A stretch of 42,997 nucleotides of DNA from an uncultured Desulfobacterales bacterium (GTDB taxonomy: Bacteria > Desulfobacterota > Desulfobacteria > Desulfobacterales > UBA11574), in contig CALLDL010000030.1 of NCBI GenBank assembly GCA_937998305.1, positions 1 through 42,997 of the forward strand, read 5' to 3'. Position numbers and translations under genes: made by a program. Of this stretch, positions 33,617 to 42,385 are shown piece by piece. Numbering within the stretch: the stretch's first letter is position 1; each line of letters starts with the position of its first letter. Under the pieces are notes generated by a model. It saw only the letters and a list, made by a program, of their open reading frames with translations. It searched no databases and was not told the DNA's origin.

Positions 33617-34715
33617 ATGACCATTGAAATTAAAGAAAATATAAAAGCGTTGTTCGTAAAATTACAAAAGATCAAGGACTATCTTTGACCTGCCCGAAAA
33701 GGAAAAACGGCTTAAGGAAATCGAAAAGCAGATTGCCGAAAAAAGCTTCTGGGAGAAGCCCGAGTCCGGTAAAACAATATTAAAAGAGCGAAAAGTGATT
33801 TCGAATGTCATCAGTAGGTTTAATGACCTTACCAGAAATCTGGAAGATAGCGAGGTACTGTTTGAGCTCGGTGTTGAGGAATCGGACACAGATACGATTG
33901 ATGAAGCCTCACGTCAGATTAGACAGCTGGATAAAAGGATAAAAAAATTTTCCATCGATCTCACGCTGGATGGAGAAGACGATCCGAATAACTCTATCGT
34001 ATCCATTAACGCGGGAGCAGGAGGAACCGAAGCTCAGGACTGGGCTGAAATGCTTTTTAGAATGTATATGCGATGGGTTGATCAAAGAGGATTTAAAATC
34101 AGTATTGTTGATTTTCAGCCTGGTGAAGAAGCAGGGATAAAAAGTGTTACATTTACCGCGTCCGGAAATTATGCTTACGGATATTTAAAGACGGAAACCG
34201 GTGTGCATCGTCTGGTCAGAATTTCTCCATTTAATGCCGGCGGCAAAAGACATACCTCCTTTGCCTCTGTATTTGTTTACCCTGAATTGGACAGTGAAAT
34301 CATGGTCAGCGTCGAGGATAAGGATCTTCGTATTGATGTTTACAGGGCCAGCGGTGCCGGCGGACAGCATGTCAACAAAACAAACAGCGCCGTCCGCATC
34401 ACTCACCTTCCCAGTGGGATTACTGTTCAGTGTCAACAAGAAAAATCGCAGCATAGAAATAAAGACTTGGCCATGAAAGTTTTAAAAGCCAGGTTGCATC
34501 AGCTTGAAAAACAGAAACAGGATGAAAAGCACCAGGAAATGCATGATAGCAAGGATGAAATCGCCTGGGGAAGTCAAATCCGGTCTTATGTCATGCACCC
34601 TTATCAAATGGTTAAAGATCACCGTATCAATATGGAAGTGGGCAATATCAACAGTGTTCTTGACGGCGATCTGGATCCGTTTATTGAAGGGGTGTTACTC
34701 TCGGACAAATCGTAG
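33617..34715 (+). CDS. prfB: Peptide chain release factor 2, programmed +1 frameshift
   Basis: RF2 (365 residues after frameshift) ends translation at UGA and UAA. Frame one starts at ATG 33617 after strong AAAGGAGG and reaches an in-frame TGA at 33686 after 23 codons; reading then shifts +1 to the frame entering at 33687. The full protein has the SPF stop-recognition tripeptide (RISPFNAGG) and the GGQ peptidyl-hydrolysis motif (SGAGGQHVNKTNSA). The first 23 codons alone have no function. The shift is autoregulated: scarce RF2 slows UGA decoding and favours shifting. A long imperfect hairpin follows the stop (34787-34880). Confidence 0.97.
33680..33689 (+). promoter_or_regulatory. prfB: Programmed +1 frameshift site of prfB
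   Basis: The slippery codon and stop read CTT-TGA-C (33683-33689), identical to the bacterial consensus. AAGGAC lies just upstream (33675-33680) and serves as the stimulatory Shine-Dalgarno-like element, although it is weaker than the E. coli AGGGGG. Confidence 0.95.
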
Positions 34716-34786
34716 CCCATATAAAGTGTAACCAAACAATATTGAGAAATGCCCAATCCCTCACGCAAAAGTTATAACGGAATAAG

Positions 34787-34880
34787 GTTGAGCCCGTTGG
34801 CCCGTGTACCTGTTCGCCTGTTATAAAACCAATCAAATACATTAAACAGGTAAACCGGCAAACGGGATAACGGGCTCAAC
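34787..34880. repeat. 94-bp palindromic element after prfB
   Basis: Perfect 12-bp ends GTTGAGCCCGTT (34787-34798) and AACGGGCTCAAC (34869-34880) enclose further matching blocks: CCCGT, ACCTGTT and, on the other side, AACAGGT and AACGGG. The result is a long stem with an AT-rich centre. It may be the prfB transcription end or a REP-type repeat. Confidence 0.65.
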
Positions 34881-34965
34881 TATTTATTTTTAAATCCACA
34901 ACAAACCATATATAAGTTTTGCCACAGCATAAACCGACAAAAGTCGACAAACTTTATTTTTTATT

Positions 34966-35514
34966 ATGAATCCACTTGAAATTATAACCGAATTTTATGA
35001 ACCCGGCTCCGAATCCTTTCAAATTCTTGTAAAACATGGGCAGCAGGTGGCAAATAAAGCCATTAATGTTGCCAAAAGTGTCCCCCATCTTAAACCGAAT
35101 CTTAATTTTATAAATGAAGCCGCCATGCTGCATGATGTTGGTATTTTTGAAACCAACACCCCTGGACTTGGATGTTCAGGACAACATCCATACGTCTGTC
35201 ATGGCTACCTGGGAAGAAAAATTCTGGAAAAAAAAGGTTTGTCGCAACATGCTCTTGTATGCGAACGTCATGTGGGTATCGGCATCACCGCTGAAGAAAT
35301 AAAATTCAACAATCTTCCATTGCCCCAACGGGATATGGTTCCAATATCCATAGAAGAACAGATCATCTGTTTTGCTGACAAATTTTTTTCCAAAAACGGC
35401 AATATGGATATAAATGAAAATTCTGTTGAAGATATCCTAAACACGCTTCGAAGGTATGGCCCTAAAAAAGTAATACGTTTTCAAAAATGGATGCGGCTAT
35501 TCGAAAACCATTGA
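34966..35514 (+). CDS. HD-domain phosphohydrolase-like protein
   Basis: This 182-residue soluble protein has HD-superfamily metal ligands: His24 (VKHGQQV), His56-Asp57 (AAMLHDVGI) and a distal Asp in CFADKFFSK. Additional His residues lie in QHPYVCHGYLG and CERHVGIG. HD proteins hydrolyse nucleotides or phosphate esters. The compact single-domain form with HPYVCHGYLG resembles small uncharacterised HD proteins of anaerobes rather than HD-GYP or RelA types. No c-di-GMP motif is seen. It stands alone, and its ribosome-binding site is weak and AT-rich. Confidence 0.85.
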   Translation: MNPLEIITEFYEPGSESFQILVKHGQQVANKAINVAKSVPHLKPNLNFINEAAMLHDVGIFETNTPGLGCSGQHPYVCHGYLGRKILEKKGLSQHALVCERHVGIGITAEEIKFNNLPLPQRDMVPISIEEQIICFADKFFSKNGNMDINENSVEDILNTLRRYGPKKVIRFQKWMRLFENH

Positions 35515-35543
35515 GAAAAGATAAACCCTACCGTTTTGTAAAT

Positions 35544-36050
35544 TTAGTCTTCCAGAACATGCTTAACAAGATGCCCAATTTCAGGGAAAATTAGGGCTTT
35601 GCAGGCAAGTTTACAAGCCTTGAGACTGCCGGGGATGCAAAAAAGAACGGATTCTCCAATCAGACCGGCCGTTGCACGGGATAAAAGAGCGGCGGAATCA
35701 ATCTGTTCAAAACTTAGCTGGGCAAAAAGGGGACCAAAAGCTGTAAGCTCTTTTGTCAAAAGCGGACGGACGGCTTCAATGGTTACATCTTTGCTGCTGA
35801 TGCCTGTACCGCCGGACAGCAGGACAACCCGGGCATCACCCTCGTTGATAATCTTATGAATTATTTCGGCGATTGCCTCTGCATCATCAGGAACAACCCG
35901 ATGCACGACAACGTCATGCCCCTCCTTCTTAGCTCTTTTACTGATCCACCGGCCACTTTTATCATCCGCCAGCGAGCGGGTGCTTGAAACGGTAACAATA
36001 CCGATGCTAACTTTTCTCGGCGCGCCTGCCTTATGTTTTTTGATACCCAT
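35544..36050 (-). CDS. moaB: MogA/MoaB-type molybdopterin biosynthesis protein
   Basis: This 168-residue protein belongs to the MoCF-binding (MogA/MoaB/Cnx1G) fold that adenylylates molybdopterin before metal insertion. The signature VVLLSGGTGISSKDVTIEAV and the later LLSRATAGL are present, with an extra SVLFCIPGS loop. An N-terminal basic extension (MGIKKHKAGAPRK) precedes the first strand VSIGIVTVSS. It follows pyrR by 11 bases on the same strand, so they form a unit, though the functions are unrelated. Other moa genes lie about 1.1 kb away on the opposite strand. Confidence 0.9.
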   Translation of the reverse strand: MGIKKHKAGAPRKVSIGIVTVSSTRSLADDKSGRWISKRAKKEGHDVVVHRVVPDDAEAIAEIIHKIINEGDARVVLLSGGTGISSKDVTIEAVRPLLTKELTAFGPLFAQLSFEQIDSAALLSRATAGLIGESVLFCIPGSLKACKLACKALIFPEIGHLVKHVLED

Positions 36051-36061
36051 TATACCCTTAA

Positions 36062-36607
<546 letters not shown>

Positions 36608-36747
36608 TTATACCCTATAGTTGCATAAATAACATGACAAAATGGGTTTAAAAGTAATAATTACAAGCCATTCAACCTTTTTTAACTGTTCTGCTGGAAT
36701 GAACTCCAGGTGGCATCCTGAAATCAGTGAAAAGCAGCCATGTTATT

Positions 36748-36895
36748 TACCCTACGGGAAAGCCGATGGCACCGCATCTCCCCGCTATTCACGGGATCTT
36801 CGACCAGCGTTGTCAAGGGCTTGCGGTAAATTACTACAGCTGCACCCTTGGCGCCTTGGATCTGCAGCACCCTCGACTTTTGCAACGTTAGGGTA
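36748..36895. other. GC-rich potential structured element
   Basis: A 148-base segment, visibly richer in GC than its flanks, is closed by complementary ends TACCCTACG (36748-36756) and CGTTAGGGTA (36886-36895, one bulge). It contains an inner CCCG/CGGG hairpin and several GC-rich words. On the minus strand a 77-codon frame spans it, but it has no ribosome-binding site and resembles no family I know. It may be a non-coding RNA or an old repeat between divergent pyrR and mobA. Confidence 0.4.
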
Positions 36896-37116
36896 TAGCT
36901 GAAATTAACACGCTCCGAAAACAAATGTCGGGTAATTTCAATTTTTATATCATGCATAACTGTAAGATCAAGATTAATATAACATTTTATTATAACAGAT
37001 ATAGTGAAGCTTTTGTAAATGGTCTTGATTTTGAGCTATAATTTTCCTATTGTATAAAATAGAATTCTATAATTTTAATGCGTGCAAATAGTATTATATT
37101 TCCTTGAAGGCGATAT

Positions 37117-37141
37117 GGGTCCTGCCGCAGCAGTGTGACCC
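37117..37141 (+). promoter_or_regulatory. Hairpin in the mobA leader
   Basis: GGGTC and GACCC form a stem around CTGCCGCAGCAGTGT, which itself contains a CTGC/GCAG inner pair. It lies about 35 bases upstream of the mobA ATG in otherwise AT-rich DNA, so it stands out as a possible part of a regulatory leader for molybdopterin genes. No riboswitch family can be asserted from inspection. Confidence 0.35.
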
Positions 37142-37176
37142 GAAATTTATAAATTTTTTATAGTTTATATAAAACG

Positions 37177-37794
37177 ATGAAAAACAAGTGTACTGGTGTG
37201 ATATTGGCCGGTGGAAAAAATTCCCGTTTCTCCGGAAAGAACAAGGCATTGGTCCGTATTGGCGGAAAATGCATTCTTGACCGTATCTATGAGGTCTTTA
37301 CTGTCCTGTTTGACAAAATTATTTTGGTGACCAACGATCCGGTACAATATATGGAATGGGATTTTGATATCGTAACTGACATTTTCCCCTTTCGCAGCGC
37401 CTTAACAGGAATACACACAGGTCTTTTTTATATTACCACTCCGCATGCTTTTTTCCTAGCCTGTGATATTCCTTTTATCAAAAAAGAATTGATAGAAATT
37501 ATCCTTGATGGTGTTGAGCCGAGTATTGACATTGTTATCCCTGAAACTTCCAAAGGGGTTGAACCGCTTTGTTCTGTATACTCGAAACGATGTTTTAAGC
37601 CCATAGAAGAACAACTTGAAAAAAAATCTCTCAAAATTCAACGGGTGTTTCAGAAGGTTCGTGTTAAAAAAATTCCTGAAGATATTTTGCGTACTATTGA
37701 CCCGGATCTGGTTTCTCTTCACAATATTAACACGCCGGACGATCTGGCCCGGGCCAAACAAGCTGCAACTTATTTAACCGAGGTGTCACAATGA
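37177..37794 (+). CDS. mobA: Molybdenum cofactor guanylyltransferase
   Basis: This 205-residue nucleotidyltransferase converts molybdopterin to the guanine dinucleotide form used by DMSO-reductase-type enzymes such as formate dehydrogenase. The GTP-binding motif GVILAGGKNSRFSGKNKAL spans about 8-26; IVTDIFPFRSALTGIHTGL and FLACDIPFIKKELI supply the substrate and metal (Asp) parts. Length is normal. The ribosome-binding site is weak. It overlaps the next gene by four bases (ATGA), so translation is coupled in a mobA-moaE-moaC operon. Confidence 0.94.
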   Translation: MKNKCTGVILAGGKNSRFSGKNKALVRIGGKCILDRIYEVFTVLFDKIILVTNDPVQYMEWDFDIVTDIFPFRSALTGIHTGLFYITTPHAFFLACDIPFIKKELIEIILDGVEPSIDIVIPETSKGVEPLCSVYSKRCFKPIEEQLEKKSLKIQRVFQKVRVKKIPEDILRTIDPDLVSLHNINTPDDLARAKQAATYLTEVSQ

Positions 37795-38156
37795 ATTTAA
37801 TTCGAATGGTCGACACCATTAAAAAACACCCTGATTATCACAGGGCGGGAATGATCCTGTGCCATAACGGAATTGTCCGTGGCACATCACGAAACGGGCG
37901 CAAGGTTTCAGGCCTAACGATTTCCGTTGATTATAATAAACTGCGTCATGTCACTGAAACACATAAACAACAGCCCGGAATAATAGAAATACTCGTTGAA
38001 ATTGCCGACAACAGGCACCTGAATGTAGGCGATGACGTTATGCTTCTGGTTGTTGCCGGCGATATTCGCGAAAATGTTATTGCCGTGCTGAATGATACTC
38101 TGAATGCCATTAAAACCAGGGTTACGAGTAAAACAGAATTTTTTATGCCCATATGA
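37791..38156 (+). CDS. MoaE-like molybdopterin synthase subunit, divergent
   Basis: This 121-residue protein aligns to MoaE, the large subunit of molybdopterin synthase: AGMILCHNGIVRGTSRNG corresponds to the GAVVxFxGxVR segment, NVGDDVMLLVVAGDIRENV to the VGDEIVxVxVxxxxR block, and the end to the LKxxxPxWK catalytic region. Lys residues remain in NAIKTRVTSK, but the usual PxWKKE is replaced by TSKTEFF. MoaE is about 150 residues, so this is a short form. No MoaD partner gene is adjacent. Being between mobA and moaC supports a molybdopterin role. Confidence 0.8.
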   Translation: MNLIRMVDTIKKHPDYHRAGMILCHNGIVRGTSRNGRKVSGLTISVDYNKLRHVTETHKQQPGIIEILVEIADNRHLNVGDDVMLLVVAGDIRENVIAVLNDTLNAIKTRVTSKTEFFMPI

Positions 38157-38165
38157 GGTTTTTTT

Positions 38166-38645
38166 ATGTCTGAATTTACTCACATTGACAAACAAGGACG
38201 CGTGAGGATGGTCGATGTTACTGAAAAAAAACCGACCCTGCGTGTTGCGGTTGCCCAAGGAATTGTCTCCATGAATCCGGACACTTTGGATAAAATTATG
38301 AATCAAACCGTACAAAAAGGGAACGTTCTCGAAACCGCACGAATTGCCGGTATCATGGCTGCAAAAAAAACTTCGGAACTGATCCCCATGTGTCATCCTT
38401 TGAACATCACACATATAGCAATCGATTTTTTCCCGGACAAAACAAAAAGTGCCATAAAAATAGAAGGGACGGTCCGTATTATCGATCAGACAGGAGTTGA
38501 AATGGAAGCTCTGACTGCGGTATCCATCGCGGGGCTGACCATCTACGATATGTGCAAATCTTATGATCGTGAAATGATCATTTCTGATATATGCCTAATT
38601 GAAAAATCAGGAGGGAAAAGCGGCGTTTTTATGAGAAAAGAGTAA
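38166..38645 (+). CDS. moaC: Cyclic pyranopterin monophosphate synthase
   Basis: This 159-residue enzyme converts the MoaA product (3',8-cyclo-GTP) to cyclic pyranopterin monophosphate. Family hallmarks are MVDVTEKKPTLRVA, the conserved IPMCHPL, GVEMEALTAVSIAGLTIYDMCK and SYDREM, containing the catalytic Lys and Asp residues. It completes the mobA-moaE-moaC operon, nine bases after moaE. moaA and moaD are not in the window. A 332-base space follows. Confidence 0.97.
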   Translation: MSEFTHIDKQGRVRMVDVTEKKPTLRVAVAQGIVSMNPDTLDKIMNQTVQKGNVLETARIAGIMAAKKTSELIPMCHPLNITHIAIDFFPDKTKSAIKIEGTVRIIDQTGVEMEALTAVSIAGLTIYDMCKSYDREMIISDICLIEKSGGKSGVFMRKE

Positions 38646-38734
38646 CAATTTATATTCCTGTCACTATTTGAAACGCTCAATTTAGGTATGATTATTACAG
38701 CAAATTATCAACCCAACAACGTAACCTTTTAATC

Positions 38735-38946
38735 AGTGGCCATCCATAAGTGATTATTTTTGTTCAAAATCAAGACATGCGAAAAAAATGACCACCCCAG
38801 TACGATCTGCCAGACCTACGAGGCAGGCAGGCATATGTTTAATATTCCGAGGATCATTTTTTGAGCATAACCCCAGAGAAATAGGATCTGCATTTCACAG
38901 GGCAAGCGCTGAGATTGGGCAAAAAAACCATTTATGGATGGCCACT
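38735..38946. repeat. 212-bp element with 15-bp terminal inverted repeats
   Basis: AGTGGCCATCCATAA (38735-38749) and TTATGGATGGCCACT (38932-38946) are perfect complements. T- and A-rich tracts just inside (TTATTTTTG and CAAAAAAACC) extend the pairing. The interior has the repeated words GCAGGCAGGC and no sensible coding frame. It ends 31 bases before the start of the small membrane-protein gene. The structure fits a MITE or palindromic unit; no other copy is in the window. Confidence 0.75.
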
Positions 38947-38977
38947 AACGAGATCTTTATCCAGAAAGGTTAACATT

Positions 38978-39262
38978 ATGTCAAAATTAACAGTTGCCGG
39001 ATTGGTTTCATGGTTTATTGGCGGTCTGCTATTCGGTTTTCAGGCGATAGAAGCACTTGTTCGTTCCGGAGGAGATATGGCCTGGAAAAACTTGATACTT
39101 ATGGATGTCATCGGCAAAAGCCACTTTGATTGGATTGCAGGGATGCCCGAAGGAATCCTTCACAACATCGCTCAATATATTGTTACCATGCCGTTATATA
39201 TATTACTGTTTTGTGTCGGCATTCTATTTTTCATCCTAAACAGCTTAGTGTCTAAATTATAA
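38978..39262 (+). CDS. Small membrane protein upstream of mltA
   Basis: This 94-residue protein has two hydrophobic helices (about 5-28 and 66-92) separated by a loop with VRSGGDMAWKNLILMDV and HFDWIAGMPEGILHN. The start at 38978 follows AGAAAGG; an in-frame extension to 38915 lies inside the palindromic element and is rejected. It directly abuts mltA (the next ATG begins one base after its stop), so a role with the lytic transglycosylase or cell-wall turnover is possible. I do not recognise a named family. Confidence 0.75.
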   Translation: MSKLTVAGLVSWFIGGLLFGFQAIEALVRSGGDMAWKNLILMDVIGKSHFDWIAGMPEGILHNIAQYIVTMPLYILLFCVGILFFILNSLVSKL

Positions 39263-40489
39263 ATGAAGCCCAAATTTTTTATCAGATACACCTCAATTGT
39301 TCTTTTTTTTGTTTTCTTTTCCCTGATTATCGCAGGATGTGGCATCTTCAAAAAAAGACCGCCTGAAATAAAAAAAACTGCGCTGATAAGAATAGATTCA
39401 TCAGCCTATCCGGATTTTTTTGATGATATGGACTATGATAGTTTGGAGAACTGTATTCTTGGAAGTATCTCATATCTTAATCGGGTGCCGCCGACAAAAA
39501 CATACAGGTTTGGACAAGACGTTTTTAACGCGACCCACATGATAAGATCCCTTGAGTATTTTCTCCATTTTATCCAAACAAAACCAATAAAAGATGAGCT
39601 GATACGATACATTAAAAATAACTATCTGGTCTACACCACCATAGGCAGCGATACCCCGGGCCAGGTTTTTTTTACCGGATATTACGAACCTGTTTTAGAA
39701 GGAAGCCTAAAAAAAGACTCTGAATACTTGTTTCCAATTTATGCTCGGCCTGACGATTTGACGACGATTAACCTCTCTCTTTTTTCCCAGCAGTTTAAAG
39801 GGGAAACCATTGTCGGCAGATATATTAATCAAAGTGTTGTGCCCTACTATGACCGAAAAGAAATCGAATACGAAGGGCTTCTGAAAGGTAAGGTCCAAGA
39901 AATCGCCTGGCTTAAGGACCGCCTTGACCTTTTCTTTTTACAGATTCAAGGATCAGGAAAAATTTATCTTGATAACGGTGAAATCATTAATGTCCACTAC
40001 CATGGATCAAACGGCCAGCCTTACCGGAGCATCGGCAAGCTGCTTATTGACGAAGGCAAAATATCCCGTGAAGAGATATCTATGCAAAAAATTCGTGATT
40101 ATTTACGCCGTCACCCTGAAGAAGTCGAAACCGTTTTAAATTATAATCCAAGCTATGTGTTCTTCAAAGTCGAAAAAGAGGGTCCTTTCGGATCTTTAGA
40201 GGTAAAATTAACGCCAGGACGATCCATTGCTTTGGACAGTCGTTTATTTCCTTGGGCCGGTCTGGCTTTTATTGAAACCAAAAAGCCCTTGATTAATGGA
40301 GATGGGACGATTCCCAAATGGATGGCGTTTTCTCGATTTGTTCTGAATCAGGATACCGGTGGAGCCATTCGCGGTCCCGGCCGTGCTGACCTGTTCTGGG
40401 GAAACGGACCATACGCTGAGATCGCAGCCGGTCATATGCAGGAATTCGGCAAACTTTATTTTTTGATACTTAAACCGGACATCCTTTAA
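39263..40489 (+). CDS. mltA: Membrane-bound lytic murein transglycosylase A
   Basis: This 408-residue lipoprotein cleaves peptidoglycan glycan strands, leaving 1,6-anhydromuramic ends. Signal segment 8-25 ends in IIAGCG (Cys26), giving outer-membrane anchoring. The MltA domain includes FFTGYYEPVLEGS, PIYARPDDL and DLFFLQIQGSGKIYLDNG. The C-terminal 3D domain reads DTGGAIRGPGRADLFWGNG (from Asp364), carrying the catalytic Asp. It starts one base after the previous gene stops, with a poor ribosome-binding site, so it relies on coupling. It is followed by a 560-base repeat-rich gap. Confidence 0.94.
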   Translation: MKPKFFIRYTSIVLFFVFFSLIIAGCGIFKKRPPEIKKTALIRIDSSAYPDFFDDMDYDSLENCILGSISYLNRVPPTKTYRFGQDVFNATHMIRSLEYFLHFIQTKPIKDELIRYIKNNYLVYTTIGSDTPGQVFFTGYYEPVLEGSLKKDSEYLFPIYARPDDLTTINLSLFSQQFKGETIVGRYINQSVVPYYDRKEIEYEGLLKGKVQEIAWLKDRLDLFFLQIQGSGKIYLDNGEIINVHYHGSNGQPYRSIGKLLIDEGKISREEISMQKIRDYLRRHPEEVETVLNYNPSYVFFKVEKEGPFGSLEVKLTPGRSIALDSRLFPWAGLAFIETKKPLINGDGTIPKWMAFSRFVLNQDTGGAIRGPGRADLFWGNGPYAEIAAGHMQEFGKLYFLILKPDIL

Positions 40490-40540
40490 TGTGAATCAAG
40501 CCGTGATATTTTTTTCCTTTCCGTTTTGACCGTTTTAAGC

Positions 40541-40814
40541 AGGGTAAACGCATTTGACTTCGGTGCAGCATAGCGACGGCGTGTTTCTCTTTCCAACCGA
40601 CTGACTGTTTGAAGGGCTTTAGCACGCGTTAGACCGAGCCGAACGAAATGATGACTTAAAAAATCAATAGGATAATTTAGCGAAAAATTATTCTAAACAG
40701 CTCAGGCGCGGCTCGGACTTACGGGTGCTTAAGCACAAGTTTCAGTCGGTTGGAAAGAGATATACGCCGTTGCGGAGCTTTTTTTCTGTATTGGGATTCA
40801 AATGAGTTTACCCT
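40541..40814. repeat. 274-bp long imperfect palindrome
   Basis: The outer arms (40541-40557 and 40798-40814) match over 17 bp with one mismatch. A perfect 19-bp inner arm TCTCTTTCCAACCGACTGA (40586-40604) matches 40742-40760, and GACCGAGCCG further in faces CGGCTCGG. The element could fold into one cruciform or RNA hairpin of over 250 bases. No coding frame is supported. It lies between mltA and the 145-bp element copy 2. Confidence 0.85.
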
Positions 40815-40891
40815 GCCGTCTAAGGGTTATATGCTTGACTCTTTTGTATAAAAAATTTATGAGTATTTTTTTGCTTTTATCATTTCTTTCA

Positions 40892-41035
40892 ACAAGCCAT
40901 CTCAAAAATGCAGATTACGTTCAAGGACAAGGCGCGAGCCGATGAAAAAGCACAGCATACAGGGAGTATGTGAGCATTTTGAAGAGGCTCGCAACGCCGT
41001 AATTGGGCGTTAGATGTATTTTTGAGATGGCTTGT
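40892..41035 (+). repeat. 144-bp terminal-inverted-repeat element, copy 2
   Basis: Perfect 18-bp ends (ACAAGCCATCTCAAAAAT and its complement). It differs from copy 1 (19687-19831) at about nine positions, including one deleted base. It has the same orientation and the same position relative to a gene: it ends 18 bases before the tatB ATG, just before AAGGAG. A spurious N-terminal extension of TatB and a minus-strand frame both arise from translating it. Confidence 0.88.
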
Positions 41036-41053
41036 GCTGTTAAGGAGTCACTT

Positions 41054-41392
41054 ATGTTTGGCATTGGCATGCCTGAAATGTTGTTGATTTTGGCAATCGC
41101 ACTGATTGTTATCGGACCTAAAAAACTTCCGGACCTTGCAAAATCATTGGGACGTGCGTTTGCCGAGTTCAAACAGGCGACATCCGAATTAAAAGAATCT
41201 TTTGAAATTGATTCTGAATTAAAAGATATTAAAACAACCTTTAATGACATGAGCAGCGAAATTAAGGAAGCCATCGATGTAGATGTCGATACAAAACCCG
41301 AAGATCAAAATCTTTCTGATAATTCCGAAGAAAAACAACATGAAAATAACATCCAAGAAAAAAAGTCAGACGGTTCAATAAGTAATGGATGA
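41054..41392 (+). CDS. tatB: Sec-independent translocase TatA/TatB-family protein (TatB-like)
   Basis: This 112-residue protein has the single N-terminal helix and amphipathic helix of Tat hinge proteins: [20 protein letters not shown], then [20 protein letters not shown], followed by an acidic, poorly conserved tail. The GPKKLP hinge and long tail favour TatB over TatA, but a single TatA/B gene with tatC can serve both roles. The start at 41054 follows AAGGAG. The preceding leader contains the 144-bp palindrome, so expression may be controlled there. It overlaps tatC by eight bases. Confidence 0.88.
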   Translation: MFGIGMPEMLLILAIALIVIGPKKLPDLAKSLGRAFAEFKQATSELKESFEIDSELKDIKTTFNDMSSEIKEAIDVDVDTKPEDQNLSDNSEEKQHENNIQEKKSDGSISNG

Positions 41393-42176
41393 TCAAGATA
41401 AAATCCCTTTTACCGCTCACCTTGAAGAACTCAGAAAACGTCTAATTATCTGTTTTGCCGCCGTCGGCATCGGTTTTGTCTTGTCATACGGTTTTAAGGA
41501 AAAACTGTTTCAAATCTTAACCCGCCCCTTGATCGGGGTCATGCAAACCGGCGACAAACTTATATTTACCGGCCTTCCTGAAGCTTTCTTTACTTACTTG
41601 AAGGTCGCATTTCTCTTTGGCATTATTCTGGCCGCTCCTGTCCTTTTTTATCAGTTCTGGATGTTTGTCGCACCGGGATTGTATGACAAGGAAAAACGTT
41701 TGATGCTCCCCATTGTTTTTCTATCCACCGTTTTCTTTGTCGGCGGTGCATTTTTCGGATATTTTATTGTATTTCCTTATGGCTTTAAGTTTTTTTTAGG
41801 ATTTGCCTCTGAAATTATACGTCCACTCCCATCCATGCGGGAATATTTAAGTTTTGCCTCAAAATTATTACTCGCCTTTGGTCTTGTTTTTGAACTTCCT
41901 TTGATTATTACATTTCTAGCCAAACTCGGTATGGTTTCCGTAAGTTTTTTAAAGAAAAACAGAAAATATGCGCTACTTTTGTTTTTTGTCGGGGCAGCAA
42001 TTTTAACGCCTCCGGATGTTGTAACACAGATTATGATGGCGCTGCCTCTGATGGTGCTTTATGAAATCAGCATTGTCGGCGCGAGAATTTTCGGAAAAAA
42101 GAAACCGGCAGAAGACGATAATAATGAGGTATTTAATAGAGAAAAGAGCAAAGAGGATAAGGGAAACCACGAATAA
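41385..42176 (+). CDS. tatC: Sec-independent protein translocase TatC
   Basis: This 263-residue polytopic protein recognises twin-arginine signals. Diagnostic sites are [13 protein letters not shown] near the N-terminus, [21 protein letters not shown] between helices 2 and 3, [16 protein letters not shown] and [13 protein letters not shown] with six predicted helices. An acidic cytoplasmic tail ends the protein. It overlaps tatB by eight bases. Folded molybdo- or Fe-S enzymes, such as those using the cofactor from the nearby moa/mob genes, would be typical cargo. Confidence 0.97.
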   Translation: MDDQDKIPFTAHLEELRKRLIICFAAVGIGFVLSYGFKEKLFQILTRPLIGVMQTGDKLIFTGLPEAFFTYLKVAFLFGIILAAPVLFYQFWMFVAPGLYDKEKRLMLPIVFLSTVFFVGGAFFGYFIVFPYGFKFFLGFASEIIRPLPSMREYLSFASKLLLAFGLVFELPLIITFLAKLGMVSVSFLKKNRKYALLLFFVGAAILTPPDVVTQIMMALPLMVLYEISIVGARIFGKKKPAEDDNNEVFNREKSKEDKGNHE

Positions 42177-42385
42177 ACACGAATAAACACAAATTAAAAT
42201 AATAATATTTATGTTCATTGGCGTCCATTTGCTTGCCCCGCAGGTTCGGCAAATCGTACTGGAGCGGTTATCTATTTTCTATTTTCTAATTCCTATTTTT
42301 AGTATTGACAGATCAATTTCTAGTTGATAGATATCGTTGCGTTTTGTTCGTTACAACTCAAACAGAGAATGAAAGGGGATACCAA

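Noticed and set aside
33686-33688. In-frame TGA making prfB look broken
   Set aside because: It is the conserved programmed frameshift site (CTTTGAC), not a mutation.
36724-36957. 77-codon leftward frame
   Set aside because: No start signal; better explained as a GC-rich structured or repeat segment.
41003-41053. 17-residue N-terminal extension of TatB
   Set aside because: It is encoded by the palindromic element; the ATG at 41054 has the ribosome-binding site and the family N-terminus.
40921-41274. 117-codon leftward frame
   Set aside because: Antisense of tatB plus repeat copy 2; same artefact as above.
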